A stretch of 64,000 bases of DNA from positions 70,672,048-70,736,047 of the forward strand of contig CM034537.1 of NCBI GenBank assembly GCA_020002185.1, given 5' to 3'. Of the stretch, positions 53,641 to 64,000 are shown piece after piece. The notes under the pieces were generated by a model. That model searched no databases. It was not told the DNA's origin and was given only the letters and a program-made list of their open reading frames with translations. Position 1 is the stretch's first letter, and each line of letters starts with the position of its first letter. The position numbers and the translations under genes were made by a program. Source of the DNA: Paraescarpia echinospica (lineage: Eukaryota > Annelida > Polychaeta > Sabellida > Siboglinidae).

Positions 53641-55286
53641 ATTTCCAACTACAATCAAATTTTTAACGTCAGCGGTTTACCAAGAAAACATTTTTGAACA
53701 CACAACTACCGAATTTTTATGGACTACGCCATTGTTAGAAGAAAGTGACGTCACACTGTCGTAACTCGCTTCGTAAATTTTCTGCGTACTATTTGTTCCC
53801 AACTCCGTTAGGTGGCGCTATGGTAAGTTTACCAATTAAACTATGTGTGCATGCGCTGTGACTGTGTAAATAAGATGGCTTTCCAATTCTTCGGAAGATG
53901 ACGAAAACCAAATCGATTTCAAAGCAACTGGTTACCGGTTTGAACCACAAAAACAAGGGCCTGTGTTGGAAGATAGGGCAGAGGCGCGTGCCGGTGGGCA
54001 CGAACAGGAAGGCCCAAGGCGCATACCATGCCGAGATGAAATTGACTGGTGTCGGTGGGGAAAATGCCGCAGCGATCTCCGTGGCTTGTTCAGGAACAAG
54101 AACTGAATATGTCTGCTGCCAGGAGGCGCTTGCTACTCGATAGCAACGCTGTTGGTGAAGGTAATTATTAATCTGTTTAGTTTATTGTTTAAATAACCGA
54201 TGAGCCTAAGTTCCGGGCTGCGTATGAACAGCGAGAGATGATCGCTCGGGCCGGGACACGTCACATGTCTTACATTTGGGATTGGTTGACTTTTAACTTA
54301 GTTAGATCTCACTCTCAGACTCGGTGCCACTGGACTCAGTGTTTGAACTTTGACATGTCCATTTTCGAATACCACCCATGACTATACCCTCACTTTTTAA
54401 AAGAAATGTAGTTGAATGGTTCCATGATTCATGTGAACCAAAATTGTACAGGGCAGAGCTATGATTGAAAATAAGCAGGAATTAACTCCCTTTTGTTCTA
54501 TCCCCGTCGACACTCTTCACATTCGCAGTAATGGCTATGCATGTATGAACAATATGTGGCAGTGCTACTTTTTAAACACATGGCAGCAGGTAGATAGATT
54601 ATTTTAACTTGTAACCTGCAATTTTTCTGCCCAAAGTTTACATTGGCTCTTATGAATAAAATATACCTTACATTTTTTTCAGCCAGAGCCCCCATTTGTT
54701 TTGGTGACAAAGAAAATGACCACCGTTTTGTTCAAATATTGACACATTTCGAAACGGCCTTCCTTAATCTGCATGATATGTCTATGGACCCAGGTATAAT
54801 ACTGGGATGAATACAGTTAGAGGATCGTGATGCATTCTTTGTGAAATCTGTTCAGAATAATAATCCATGTTTGCTTAACATTTGTGTAAAACTATTATTT
54901 AAATGCTTAATTCTTTGTTACAGGTGGACTGCTGTGCATTACAAACAGCAGAGGATTTAGACTTCTTTGTTTGGAGCAGGTGATGCTGCAGAATGGGAAT
55001 TAGACCATCCAACAAACAAGTATGCATATATGTGCATGCATTGTTACAAGACCAGTGAAATGTGTTGTTAAATATTTATTGAAATGTATTAATAATGAAC
55101 ACAATACAACATCATAGTAGCACTACCAGTACAAATATATATAGATAATTTTATCAGCAATCTCATGCCTGATGCCCAAATTATTAACAATCTTCCATGG
55201 AAATTACTTAGTGGACTTACCATACGTCATCTACCATCCACATGCTAAGCAAATTCACATCATTGAACTAACTATCATTTGAACCT

Positions 55287-55577
55287 AACGTCAAGAAAGA
55301 TCATGTATTCAAAACTAACAAGTATGTCGCACTAATCCATGATGTAAACAATAACGGAATAAAATCAGAATTAACATGCATTGAAATAGGTTGCAGAGGC
55401 TATGTATCTGAACCCAACAAATCTAAGACTGACAACCTCCTTAAAATCTCTTGGAATATAACCACCAACAAAACAACTAATTCAATTGTATGCTTGTCTA
55501 AACTAGCCCTGCTAACGCCATTCACCCTTTCTAAATGTAAAGACGAACCACACTGGTTTGACCCAAGACTAATTTAA
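55287..55577 (+). pseudogene. Retroelement-associated fragment, family unassigned
   Basis: A 96-codon open frame reads NVKKDHVFKTNKYVALIHDV and then LTCIEIGCRGYVS, ending HWFDPRLI before TAA. The VEIGCRG-type block is familiar from long retroelement-derived proteins in marine invertebrates. There is no upstream domain. It lies in the intron between blocks 2 and 3 of the P2X7-like relic. Confidence 0.4.
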
Positions 55578-55815
55578 ATATGATGACCATCACCCTAATA
55601 TGACAATAATTACAAAATAAAATTTCCCTCAACAGCAAGTAATCCTATACATAAATGTGTTCATTTTCAATACGACTTACTTTAACCGTTAGTCATTATT
55701 TACCTTAGCCTGCTACAATATACTACTATACATAGCTATTTACTGTATTCACACATGTACTTGGGTTATCGTTTCACACTTTATTGTATTCTACTGTATG
55801 AATAAAGTGATACTC

Positions 55816-55917
55816 TCTCACTACAGAACAAATTATAATGGTTCCACTTAAATTATCATAACGTATAGATACAATGTTTGTTGCACCATCATAATTTGTT
55901 CTGTAGTGCAACATTAC
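55816..55917. repeat. Short inverted-repeat element (arms about 26 bp)
   Basis: CACTACAGAACAAATTATAA near 55820 is the near-complement of TTATGATGGTG-type sequence near 55890-55915 (CATAATTTGTTCTGTAGTGC). The total is about 100 bp, consistent with a small hairpin MITE. Confidence 0.65.
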
Positions 55918-56219
55918 CAATATTTGCCTTATTCCAGATGTTTAATGGTAAATAATTTATATAAAGGAATGGTGTCGTTATAGAACCGATTTTTATGTCA
56001 TTTATTTACAATGTCACATGTTTATTTGACCCTAATTTATTTCAGGTCTCTCAGGTGGGCTGCATACAGACAGTTTACCTGGTGGATCCATGGCAAGCTG
56101 GGACGAAGGTACAGAGAGTTCTACCAGCATGCGCCAGCCATGGACTAAGATAAGGTTCCCTGCCCCCGATGGGGGACAACACGAGGGATACCACCCTGGA
56201 CTTGAAAACTAAACTAGAC

Positions 56220-57550
56220 AATGTACATGTGACCTATGAAGGTGTAGGTGGGTGGTGGCAGTATTTACTGTTTCTTTACAAATTGACTGACTCTTGCTGC
56301 CAGCAGATTCTCCTCTGGTTTTGGGATTTCTGCCCCAGTGACTGTGATTGGATGCAGTGTGATATTTCTTTATAAACACATCTGTCACTCGATCCGTGAG
56401 CATTTATAGGTGGGTACACCTGCTGTGGTCTGTTATGCAGCACCCATTGTTTGCGTCTTTTGGACCACATGACACCAGTCTCAGTAGGTTTGTCTGGGAT
56501 GGGGTCGGTAGTTCCACGCCAGAGCAGACAGCATCAATCTAGCTTTCATTCCTACAGTGAAGAATAGTACATGCAGTATTCTAATAAAACGTCTGCAAAC
56601 AACTGGTGTAACAAACCAATCTATATGTTGTTAGTAAGCTGCTGTTATATACCTTATGACTGTAGCATTCAGTGAACTTTAAAATGCTTTTCCCGTGTAC
56701 TGTAAAGTGTTGGTTGTTTTTAGTAACAATACAATGGCCAATCATGGTAATCGTACTGGTGCATTAGTAAAACGATACTGATCCTTACAAATAAGGCATT
56801 CCATCATCACATTCCTTCACATAATTTATTATAACTTGTTTTTTCTTCTTAATTTCTGTATCTACTGTATATACAGTCACTGTATTTTGATATCATGTTT
56901 TGATTTTATATTTCTTTAATAAAATTGGTGATAATGGCACAAGTGCTCTTATTTATTTCATTACAGACAATTGCATTCTGGAATGTAATTATTACACGGA
57001 GATGTAATTTATTACACTCAAGTAACTGTACTCATAAATGTACACAGCAACTGATTACAAGGATTAGGTAGGGTGATACAGAATGAGCACTATCCACCTG
57101 TGTATTCGCCCCCTCACATCTGAGTGACTAAACTACTGAAAAATTGGTCATCAGGAACTTTGACTATGTAACATTTTTGGTCCCATACATAAGTCGGTGG
57201 TCCACATATTAACACATAACATGTAAACAGCATTTACATTATCAGTTTTGGAAGTCTAAATAAACACATTTACTGATGAGGTAGTAGTCATGCTGGTACT
57301 TTTGAGTAGCCATCCTGAAAAAAACGAGTTGGATGCCTATGAAATGCAGTAATTTCAAAAACTTATTATAATGTTAGTTATGCATAGGAGCTAATTTAAT
57401 GTATTTGGGATTCAAGTCGGTGACTGGAATTCACCTTGCACTACTTGGGTTGTGGTCCCTACTCATCATCTACTGATTGCAAATCTAAAGGTTACTTGTT
57501 GCTTTGGACATGCCTCAGGTATAAAATGAATACATATCAAGTTTGGTACT
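56220..57550. other. No gene seen
   Basis: AT-rich sequence with AATAAA-type signals near 56582 and 56919, which could have served the P2X7-like relic upstream. No domain-bearing frame is present. Confidence 0.5.
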
Positions 57551-57553
57551 TAC

Positions 57554-57718
57554 TTCAGCAACTGTGCATCACCGTTGCATGTTGCGCAACACAACCACAG
57601 ATGGTTTGATACATTCTGTATCCAATGAAGGAGGTCCTCGCATCCCTTGCCTCGGACCTTCGCAGTAAACTTGCGATTGATGCCTTTCCCCATGTGCCAT
57701 ATCATGTTGGTGATCGAG
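57554..57718 (-). pseudogene. Isolated exon of a transposase-like protein (WH..K / NHLW family)
   Basis: The exon is bounded by a TTTCAG acceptor and a GTAAGT donor. It encodes SITNMIWHMGKGINRKFTAK, GKGCEDLLHWIQNVSNHLWL and CCATCNGDAQLL. I recognise the pattern (DxWHxxK, then NHLWWCxATC-G) from uncharacterised, transposase-like proteins expanded in fish and invertebrates. No neighbouring exons were found within a few kilobases, so it is probably a relic. It could be an exon of a gene with long introns. Confidence 0.5.
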
Positions 57719-57724
57719 CTGAAA

Positions 57725-58755
57725 TGCAAATTACAATTATTTATATTTTTGATCCAAATTCAAGATATTTTCACAACAGCTCTTACCTGTTTTTGCTGTT
57801 AGTGTAAAAAAAAAACAAGTTAGTGAAGATGTGTACACATGGTATATTAATAAAGATATTTCTACAATATATGATTATTGAGTGATGCCAGTATTTTTAT
57901 AATACAAACATGGTATATCTGGTGAGCTCATTGATAACTATATTTGGATCACATAATTACTCCTAGAGATATCCTTCCAAATGCTGAATTTAAATGTTTT
58001 TTTTATAGAAAATAGCCATCAAATGTGGCATAATGGATAAAAACTACTTGATATTGACACCCTTATTCCATGTATAAGAGTGATTTAAAGGTATGTATAT
58101 AATTGTTGTAAAATGATATATATTCACAGTAAACATAATAAGCTATCATAATCTGGCATGAAAAACATTTTAGTATTTTTGTCTAAAAAAAACCACTCAT
58201 CTGGGTTGTATCCCCTTAACTAAAATTGAGTGACATTATGTAATTTTACTAAATACAAATTTTAAACGTTTTACAATAGAGTATATAGTGATATTCTTCG
58301 TCACATAAACACTAGTCACATAATTATATACGAAGTCCAATTATATAACATCATTACATAAATAATAGGCCAAACATTTCGATATATGACAATGTCTAAT
58401 GCAATATTATTGGATGCAGAACGTATTTTTTTCATTTAACACAAAATATGCGATTTGATTGCCGTTAACTTTTGCTATTCGGCTATCTTTAAAGTCTAAA
58501 CTCTTTAACACCATCATCACACCATCTGCATGTCTCCTTTATTTCCACTGTCATTTCCCTTCCTCATTTGTGTTTCCGACCAACACCCTAACTGTAATGA
58601 AGAGAGTAAGCCATATAATAAATCAAAATGACATGACGTATGAAATTTTAACAAAACTTGTTCAGCACATTCATTGGTAGCGTGCTAACAGTAGTTATTA
58701 TCTTTGTCTACTAATCATGCACAACGCACGGAGTTATCCTGATTTTTTTCGTAAA
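57725..58755. other. No gene seen
   Basis: AT-rich sequence without recognisable exons or repeats. Confidence 0.5.
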
Positions 58756-58758
58756 AAA

Positions 58759-59005
58759 GGGGCGCACGATAGTGTAGTAGTTAGCACATCCGCCTGACAT
58801 GCCGGCGCCCCGAGTTCAATAGACCGGGCAGGTATGGTACATTTGGTGTAAAAACCTGGCTCTCAACATTGGGGACTGAGTGTGTATCCCTCGTGACTCG
58901 GAGATCACGTTAATGTCGGTCCCGTCTCAATTTGGGACGTAAAAGAACCACTGAGGACGACAAGGAAATTACGTGTACTGTTACCGCCAGGTGGCACTAC
59001 CTACC
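58759..59005 (+). mobile_element. tRNA-derived SINE
   Basis: The head resembles a tRNA. It starts GGGGCGCACGATAGTGTAGT, with a pol III A box in TAGTGTAGTAGTTAGCAC, the anticodon-side CCGCCTGACATGCCGG, and a B-box-like GAGTTCAATAGACC at 58812-58825. An unrelated body follows (GGGGACTGAGTGTGTATCCC, GGACGTAAAAGAACCAC) and ends near GGTGGCACTACC. The B box is diverged and the acceptor-stem 3' half is absent, so this is a SINE and not a tRNA gene. The right end is approximate. Confidence 0.75.
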
Positions 59006-59009
59006 AGAC

Positions 59010-60890
59010 CTAAGACAGTGTAATTAATGTTTGTGCGACACTACGAGTTATGCTAATGTATGAATCGCCAAGGCATATTGATTTGTCTGAAACGTTTTTG
59101 TGTTTCCAACGAAAATCAATTAAACCATACATATTAATGTTCTCGCCTAGTTCTGAAATCTGGTAACAAACAGATGGTTTGAATTTTGCTACCAGATGGC
59201 ACCACTGATAATTTTCCACTGCTAATAATAATTATAATTGATATAATTTTATAGACCTACATAATCACGATCATTTATTATTAGACGTGTTGGATATAGT
59301 CAAATATAAAAAACCCATGTTCCTCTTATTGGATTAGAACCCACTATTATTATGTTATAGTTTGGATAATCAAGTTATTTGCAATTTAGTTTAGACCAAG
59401 TGCCAGTTCAAAATATATAATTATTATAGTATATTTCCTTTTTATTTAATTATTGTGTTAAATGTGCCAAAAGAGACAATTCGAATTGTATGCCCTTGTA
59501 CACGTTTAAAAATTGTATTCTTTTATATAGGACCTTAGTTAAAATTTGGTGTGAGAGTAATAATTTTATTAGTTCTCCAATTTCCGAGCTAACATCCAAG
59601 TGAGGTCAAGTAACAACAAAAATGGTTAAGTTACCAGTAATCCAGGCTAATAAAAGGTTGAATAATTTGAATGAATAAAATACCTGTTTAACTGTTCCAT
59701 CGCTTGAATTAAACAAAATATAAATTTAGTCGTCAATATAATTTATGGTGGTTCGTTTTATAATTTTTCACAAGAATTTTTTAAAAGAAGGATATTAATA
59801 AAAAAAATTGCCATTTTAACAAGTTTCTAGCAAAAGGCAGGCAAGGTAACCAATCACACACATGGTCATTCCCTTTTCTCACATTTTTACCCCTCACCAA
59901 AACTGCACCTTGATACTAGCAAACATTCCAGAAATAATGGTAGGGCTAAAGTAATCTCAAAAAAATAATTGGGGGGTTCAACCCTCAAAATCCTCAGTTC
60001 GAACATTTACGACCTCTAATGAACGAACACATAACAATTTTATGAAGTATAATATATTGCTTGTACAAGTAATGTTCTATATCAATAAGTATAATCCCAT
60101 TAAGTTTAAAGTCAATACTGTAATCTTAGACCTGAATAACATAATTTGTATGCATATTACACACATATGTTGCATATTTAAAAAAAGAAAACATTCCAAT
60201 TGTGTAAACCAAAAATGGTGTTTATGTATACTAGAAAGGAATGCCTGTGACATGGTAGCTTAGTGATTAATGCCAGATCCTCAGTTGAGAAGAAGAAAGT
60301 TCAAAATAACCCTTTTATTGTTGTTCGAAAGCTTTCATTTTGTTCCCATTACTTTAGTTATGTCCACTGTTGAGTTTTACCTTGCTATGTTGAAATGATG
60401 GAAAAGTTTTCATGCATTAGTTTCTGCATGGTTGAATGTTTCCAAGATAAGTTGAATTGGATTTAGAATGAAATTGTTAGCAAAATATAATTTCAGGCAA
60501 ATGTATCTATATTTTATAACAAAATTTGACTAAACCCCAGAACATTTTGACTGTTGTGAATTGGAATATGTATCTGTAGCATTTGACCATTGCTATAGCA
60601 AAAAATTAGCAACTAAACTGAAATTATATTAAATCAAAGTTTTATTTAAATATTTTCTTATAATTATTTTTATAAGCATTAGTATGGTTGTTAAAATGGA
60701 AAGTTTTTGCAACTAATCACCAACGTTTTACTTTTGCAACTTTTTAGATACATGAAATGTATGTATTTATTTAAACATACAACTAAAAATAGAACATATA
60801 TAAAATCAAATACACCAACAACTTCCATATAAGAGTTAGAAACAAAAGTTGTCGAGAGTGACACCCCCAAAACGAAGGCGTGGCGTGAGT
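59010..60890. other. Upstream of SPEN: no gene seen
   Basis: Strongly AT-rich with only short frames. GC content and CpG density rise from about 60870 towards the SPEN start. Confidence 0.5.
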
Positions 60891-60952
60891 TGAAAGGTCA
60901 CTGGGTTAACATGCGTGTTACGCGGCAAAAAGGTGCTCGTTTACGCAGCCAG

Positions 60953-60960
60953 TGACGTCA
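60953..60960. promoter_or_regulatory. CRE-like palindrome TGACGTCA in the SPEN promoter region
   Basis: A perfect TGACGTCA octamer lies about 130 bases before the SPEN ATG, in a short CpG-rich patch (about 60870-61010). Such sites bind CREB/ATF factors and are common near constitutive transcription starts. The start site itself is not determined. Confidence 0.5.
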
Positions 60961-61037
60961 CGCCGCGGTCGTGCGGGTTTGTGTGGAAGGTAAACGTGTT
61001 TCGTTGACGGTATAATACGATTTCTGATCGAAGAATA

Positions 61038-61150
61038 ATGCAACAATTAGCGTTATGTGCAGCATTATGACCAAGACGACACCATGGTGCGAGAGACTAG
61101 ATACCTCTGGGTTTGGAATCTTCCGGAGAAAATTACAGAAACACGCATAA
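61038..61150 (+). promoter_or_regulatory. Upstream ORFs around the SPEN start codon
   Basis: An ATG at 61038 opens an 11-codon frame ending with TGA at 61068-61070. A second ATG at 61055, with an in-frame ATG at 61067, opens a frame that runs across the SPEN ATG in a different phase and stops at 61148-61150. If transcription starts upstream of 61038, ribosomes would meet these first. Confidence 0.5.
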
Positions 61151-61166
61151 AGGAACACTTTGAACG
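61084..61166 (+). CDS. SPEN: SPEN (SHARP) orthologue, first coding exon, start of RRM1
   Basis: The exon begins ACACCATGG, a strong initiation context. It encodes MVRETRYLWVWNLPEKITET and then RIKEHFE before a perfect GTAAGT donor, ending in phase 2. Vertebrate SPEN starts with the same MVRET-LWVxNLPE-EHF block, the beginning of the first RNA-recognition motif. SPEN is a large nuclear RNA-binding co-repressor acting with histone deacetylase complexes. In the RNP2-like motif the usual Gly of LWVGNLP is Trp here. The rest of the gene lies beyond the window, so intron 1 is at least 2.8 kb. Confidence 0.88.
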
Positions 61167-61169
61167 GTA

Positions 61170-62700
61170 AGTTATTGAGACGATACGGGCACAGATCGCG
61201 TACGGCAAGCAAACGTTTGCTCGCCGACGGCTGGATTATGAATGGTTGACCTCCTTGGCTGATTTTATAAAATCGCGCAGATACCGCTTTTGTTTGCTGT
61301 CATATAAATGCGAAATTTGAATTTAAAACATCATAGTCAAGAAACGTTGATGATTGTCAGTTTAATGAAGTAATGTTAGCACAGTGCAGTAGACAACACA
61401 AAACGCGTTTGGTGTTTGTTTGCGAAAGCGTCGTCACACGCTTACCGAGTCCGAGGTAGCTGTAGCATGCCTGGCATTGACATGTCGTCATTTGTCATTG
61501 ACATTGTGAAGTGACCATGTATTGAAGGGATAGTGAAGTGACCACATGAGTGACATGGCAGTGTCTATTGCATGTGTATATTGATGATTGAATAACTGGT
61601 GATTTCGTTTGCGGAATGTTAAATTTGACCTTCATTTTTGATTTGCATCATGATCATGGTGGCATATACTTACTGTAGGCTGTAGCAGTGTAGTGTAGCT
61701 CAACATATTAATAATAGCACGTGCACGCCACGTAACGGATTTTGTGTTTATACAATGTAACCAAATATAAAAACCTAAAAATATAATTGTGCAATACACT
61801 GTTTAACTAGGTCAATGCATGCACAGCATTTTATTTACCATGGGCTTGGATTTTACCGAGGAACAACATTCAAATGCTAATAACTGGGACTGCAAATATT
61901 TAAGAAATTAGGTGACCTGCTTAATAATCGTAAATATGGATTAGCAGTGCCGTTTAATTACCAACAACAGTCAAATCAAGAGACTCAACTTCCCGAGGCC
62001 AGTACCAAGTCATCCAAGTTTTTTGTATCTTGATGAAAACCAAGTTGCAGTGCATTGAACTGAAGCCATGGAGTCAAGAGATTGTTTCTGATTCTTGGAC
62101 TCCAGGCAAAGGTGTAGCTTGGTGCACTGGAACTGGTGTCAGTGTCAAGACGGTGCAATCCATCCACACATGTATAATCAGTACACAGTCTGTCACAGAT
62201 AAATAATGTGCTTACATTGTTTCCGAGATGCCATGGTTCCTTTTGTGTTGTGTTTAACATTGCTGTGGTGGAGAAATGCTTTCAAAATAACTACATGTGG
62301 GGTTTTTAATTGTTCTATAGTTTTCCTGTTAGTATCTGATAAAATATCAGTGAATCACTCATCAGACATGGTCAAAGTCAAAGACAACATGTTTTAGGCC
62401 TATTGAGAGAATAATATTTGTATTTCTAATTACCTGACCCAACACTAGTTCTTGTGTCATGACAAAGAAAGTACATTATCATTTTTATCAAGTTCCCTGC
62501 ACCAATCCAGGTATAACTAGCCATAAAGAAAACGCAAATCTTTGCTGTTTGACCCAGTCTTTAGCGGTTAAAATACTGGGAATATACTTTATCACATCGT
62601 TGTGAAGAAATTTAGGGTGACATTTTTTTAGACAAGGAATCACCAAGACAGTGAGAAAATTTTACCTGCTCTAAAATACACCCTCAACCTAGAAGGTGAT
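61170..62700. other. SPEN intron 1, no further exon seen
   Basis: No frame with a recognisable RRM continuation (such as a KxLPK or VDF-type block) was found. Confidence 0.5.
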
Positions 62701-62724
62701 ACACAGTCTCATAGTCATAAATGT

Positions 62725-63250
62725 GGAAGGCAATATAATGAATGTGGATCACAATAGGCAGTCGAATGAATGTGGAACACAGTAGGCAGTCTTGTGAATG
62801 TGGAACACGATGGGCACTCTTGTGAATGTAGAACACGACAGGCAGTCTTGTGAATGTGGAACACGGTGGGCACTCTTGTGAATGTAGAACACGACAGGCA
62901 GTCTCGTGAATGTGGAACACGGTAGGCAGTCTTGTGAATGTGGAACACGATGGGCACTCTTGTGAATGTAGAACACGACAGGCAGTCTCGTGAATGTGGA
63001 ACACGGTAGGCAGTCTCGTGAATGTGGAACACGGCAGGCAGTCTTGTGAATGTGGAACACGATGGGCACTCTTGTGAATGTAGAACACGACAGGCAGTCT
63101 CGTGAATGTGGAACACGGTAGGCAGTCTCGTGAATGTGGAACACGGCAGGCAGTCTTGTGAATGTGGAACACGATAGGCAGTCTCATGAATGTGGAACAC
63201 AATAGATGAATGTGGAACACAATAGGCAAATGTGGAACACAATAGGCATT
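62725..63250. repeat. 28-bp minisatellite with three-unit higher order
   Basis: The unit is GTGAATGTGGAACACGATGG plus GCACTCTT-like bases, 28 in total, with about 18 copies. Three variants (CACTCTTGTGAATGTAGAAC, CAGTCTCGTGAATGTGGAAC and CAGTCTTGTGAATGTGGAAC) recur in a partly ordered 84-bp pattern in the middle of the array; both edges are degenerate. Long minus-strand frames here (Cys-Ser-Thr-Phe repeats) are artefacts of the repeat. Confidence 0.93.
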
Positions 63251-63259
63251 TCCATGAAT

Positions 63260-64000
63260 GTGAAAAGTACAAGGAGCAAAGCTTGACCAGTCTGAAATAT
63301 TAGTAAGGATAAAGGTAGAGTTTAAGACATATGTCAGTCAAAACTATCTTTTATATGTAGTGTTTAAAAATGTTTGATTACATAGTAAATACCTAAAAAA
63401 AACTTTCACATAATCTCCAAAGTCAGTATGCTAGAAAATGCAACAGTTGCACTACTAAACATGGATAATTATCATGGTTGGTGTCTTCATTTGTGTATGC
63501 CAAATGTACACTGCACGATAATGGCCATATATACTTAACAGATTTTGGATTGGACATCATCACTCAGTATCAGCATTATGGTGTATTATCATCCGACAGC
63601 GATGTGACTTCTTGACACAGAGATTGGAAGCTGACCACCTGTCTACTTCCTATGACTGGTTTCACTCCTGTCGCCCTCTGTTGTTGTTCGTGGAACAGTC
63701 CATCATCAGTTTGACTTTTTGTTTATTTAAAATGTATTTTGTTAGTAATATTATTAATGACATGTATAAATTATATAATTTGTGAAATAGTTTGCTAGTA
63801 ACTATCTTGAAATCACTTGCCGACATGACAGTTTACCTCATATTACTGGCACACATTGTGTTGATGGTGATGTAACATTCGCCGCATAAGCCGCCGTTAG
63901 AGTGAACTAGTAAGTTTTAAAAAGTACTGCCCGTGGGAAATTTTGCACTGCCTGTATGAACGGAATTTGAAAAAACACCAAGCATTGATATTGAGATAAT
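63260..64000. other. No gene seen at right edge
   Basis: AT-rich sequence inside the presumed SPEN intron 1. No exon is recognised. Confidence 0.5.

Larger units (their letters stand above)
53875..56216 (+). pseudogene. P2X7 C-terminal-domain-like protein, broken by frameshifts
   Basis: Three exon-like blocks follow the order of the P2X7-type C-terminal (zinc-binding) domain of expanded invertebrate families. Block 1 (53875-54155) has NSSEDDENQIDFKATGYRFE, DWCRWGKCRSDL and, in another frame, TEYVCCQEALAT, then a GTAATT donor. Block 2 (after TTACAG at 54924) has GGLLCITNSRGFRLLCLEQV and, in another frame, MGIRPSNKQ before GTATGC. Block 3 (after TTTCAG at 56045) has SLRWAAYRQFTWWIHGKLGR and, in shifted frames, VLPACA and KIRFPAPDGGQHEGYH. 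Joining them needs about five frame changes, and one zinc-ligand position reads Trp (CRWGKC where CxCGxC is usual). The ZC3H18 frames in the same window are intact, so these are real lesions and not poor sequence. Confidence 0.72.

Noticed and set aside
58759..58832. tRNA gene
   Set aside because: The B box is diverged, the 3' acceptor half is missing and a SINE body follows.
62684..63272. Long minus-strand frames rich in Cys-Ser-Thr-Phe
   Set aside because: They are the translation of the 28-bp minisatellite and appear in three frames at once.

Overview
This is a metazoan nuclear window, most likely from a marine invertebrate. It is AT-rich and intron-rich, carries many transposon relics, and has no bacterial gene layout. 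Two host genes are recognised by protein similarity from memory. The species cannot be named from the sequence.

The backbone is a ZC3H18 (CCCH zinc-finger protein 18) orthologue on the minus strand, from its ATG at 37021 to its stop at 9560. I reconstructed 17 coding exons. Every junction has a GT donor and AG acceptor with compatible phase, giving about 1209 codons: acidic N-terminus, one CCCH finger, a conserved central block, an SR-rich region, a low-complexity region and a conserved C-terminal helix. At the right edge, a SPEN (SHARP) orthologue starts on the plus strand with its first coding exon at 61084-61166 and runs out of the window.

The rest is mobile or repeated DNA. The left edge (1-1092) is the 3' end of a Ty3-type LTR retrotransposon. 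Fragments of a CXC-domain family lie at 1.1-2.1 kb. LINE remnants lie at 3.4-4.3, 19.3-19.7, 40.9-42.1, 45.3-47.6 and 53.3-53.6 kb. The large ZC3H18 intron at 17.6-29.2 kb holds two divergent Mutator-like transposase genes head to head: a broken one on the minus strand and an open one on the plus strand. A TTAA-flanked piggyBac-like non-autonomous element lies at 32.0-33.1 kb and a tRNA-derived SINE at 58.8 kb. A P2X7-C-terminal-like gene at 53.9-56.2 kb is broken by several frameshifts.

Two observations stand out. First, the stop codon of the open Mutator-like transposase is followed within about 25 bases by a 28-bp tandem array of 6-bp-stem, 4-nt-loop hairpins that closely resemble the 3' stem-loop of replication-dependent histone mRNAs, with a poly(A) signal embedded between them. 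Second, ZC3H18 has minisatellites beside several exons, and one 49-bp array consists of about 12 extra copies of the intron/exon-7 boundary itself, so it repeats a splice acceptor together with the start of the exon.
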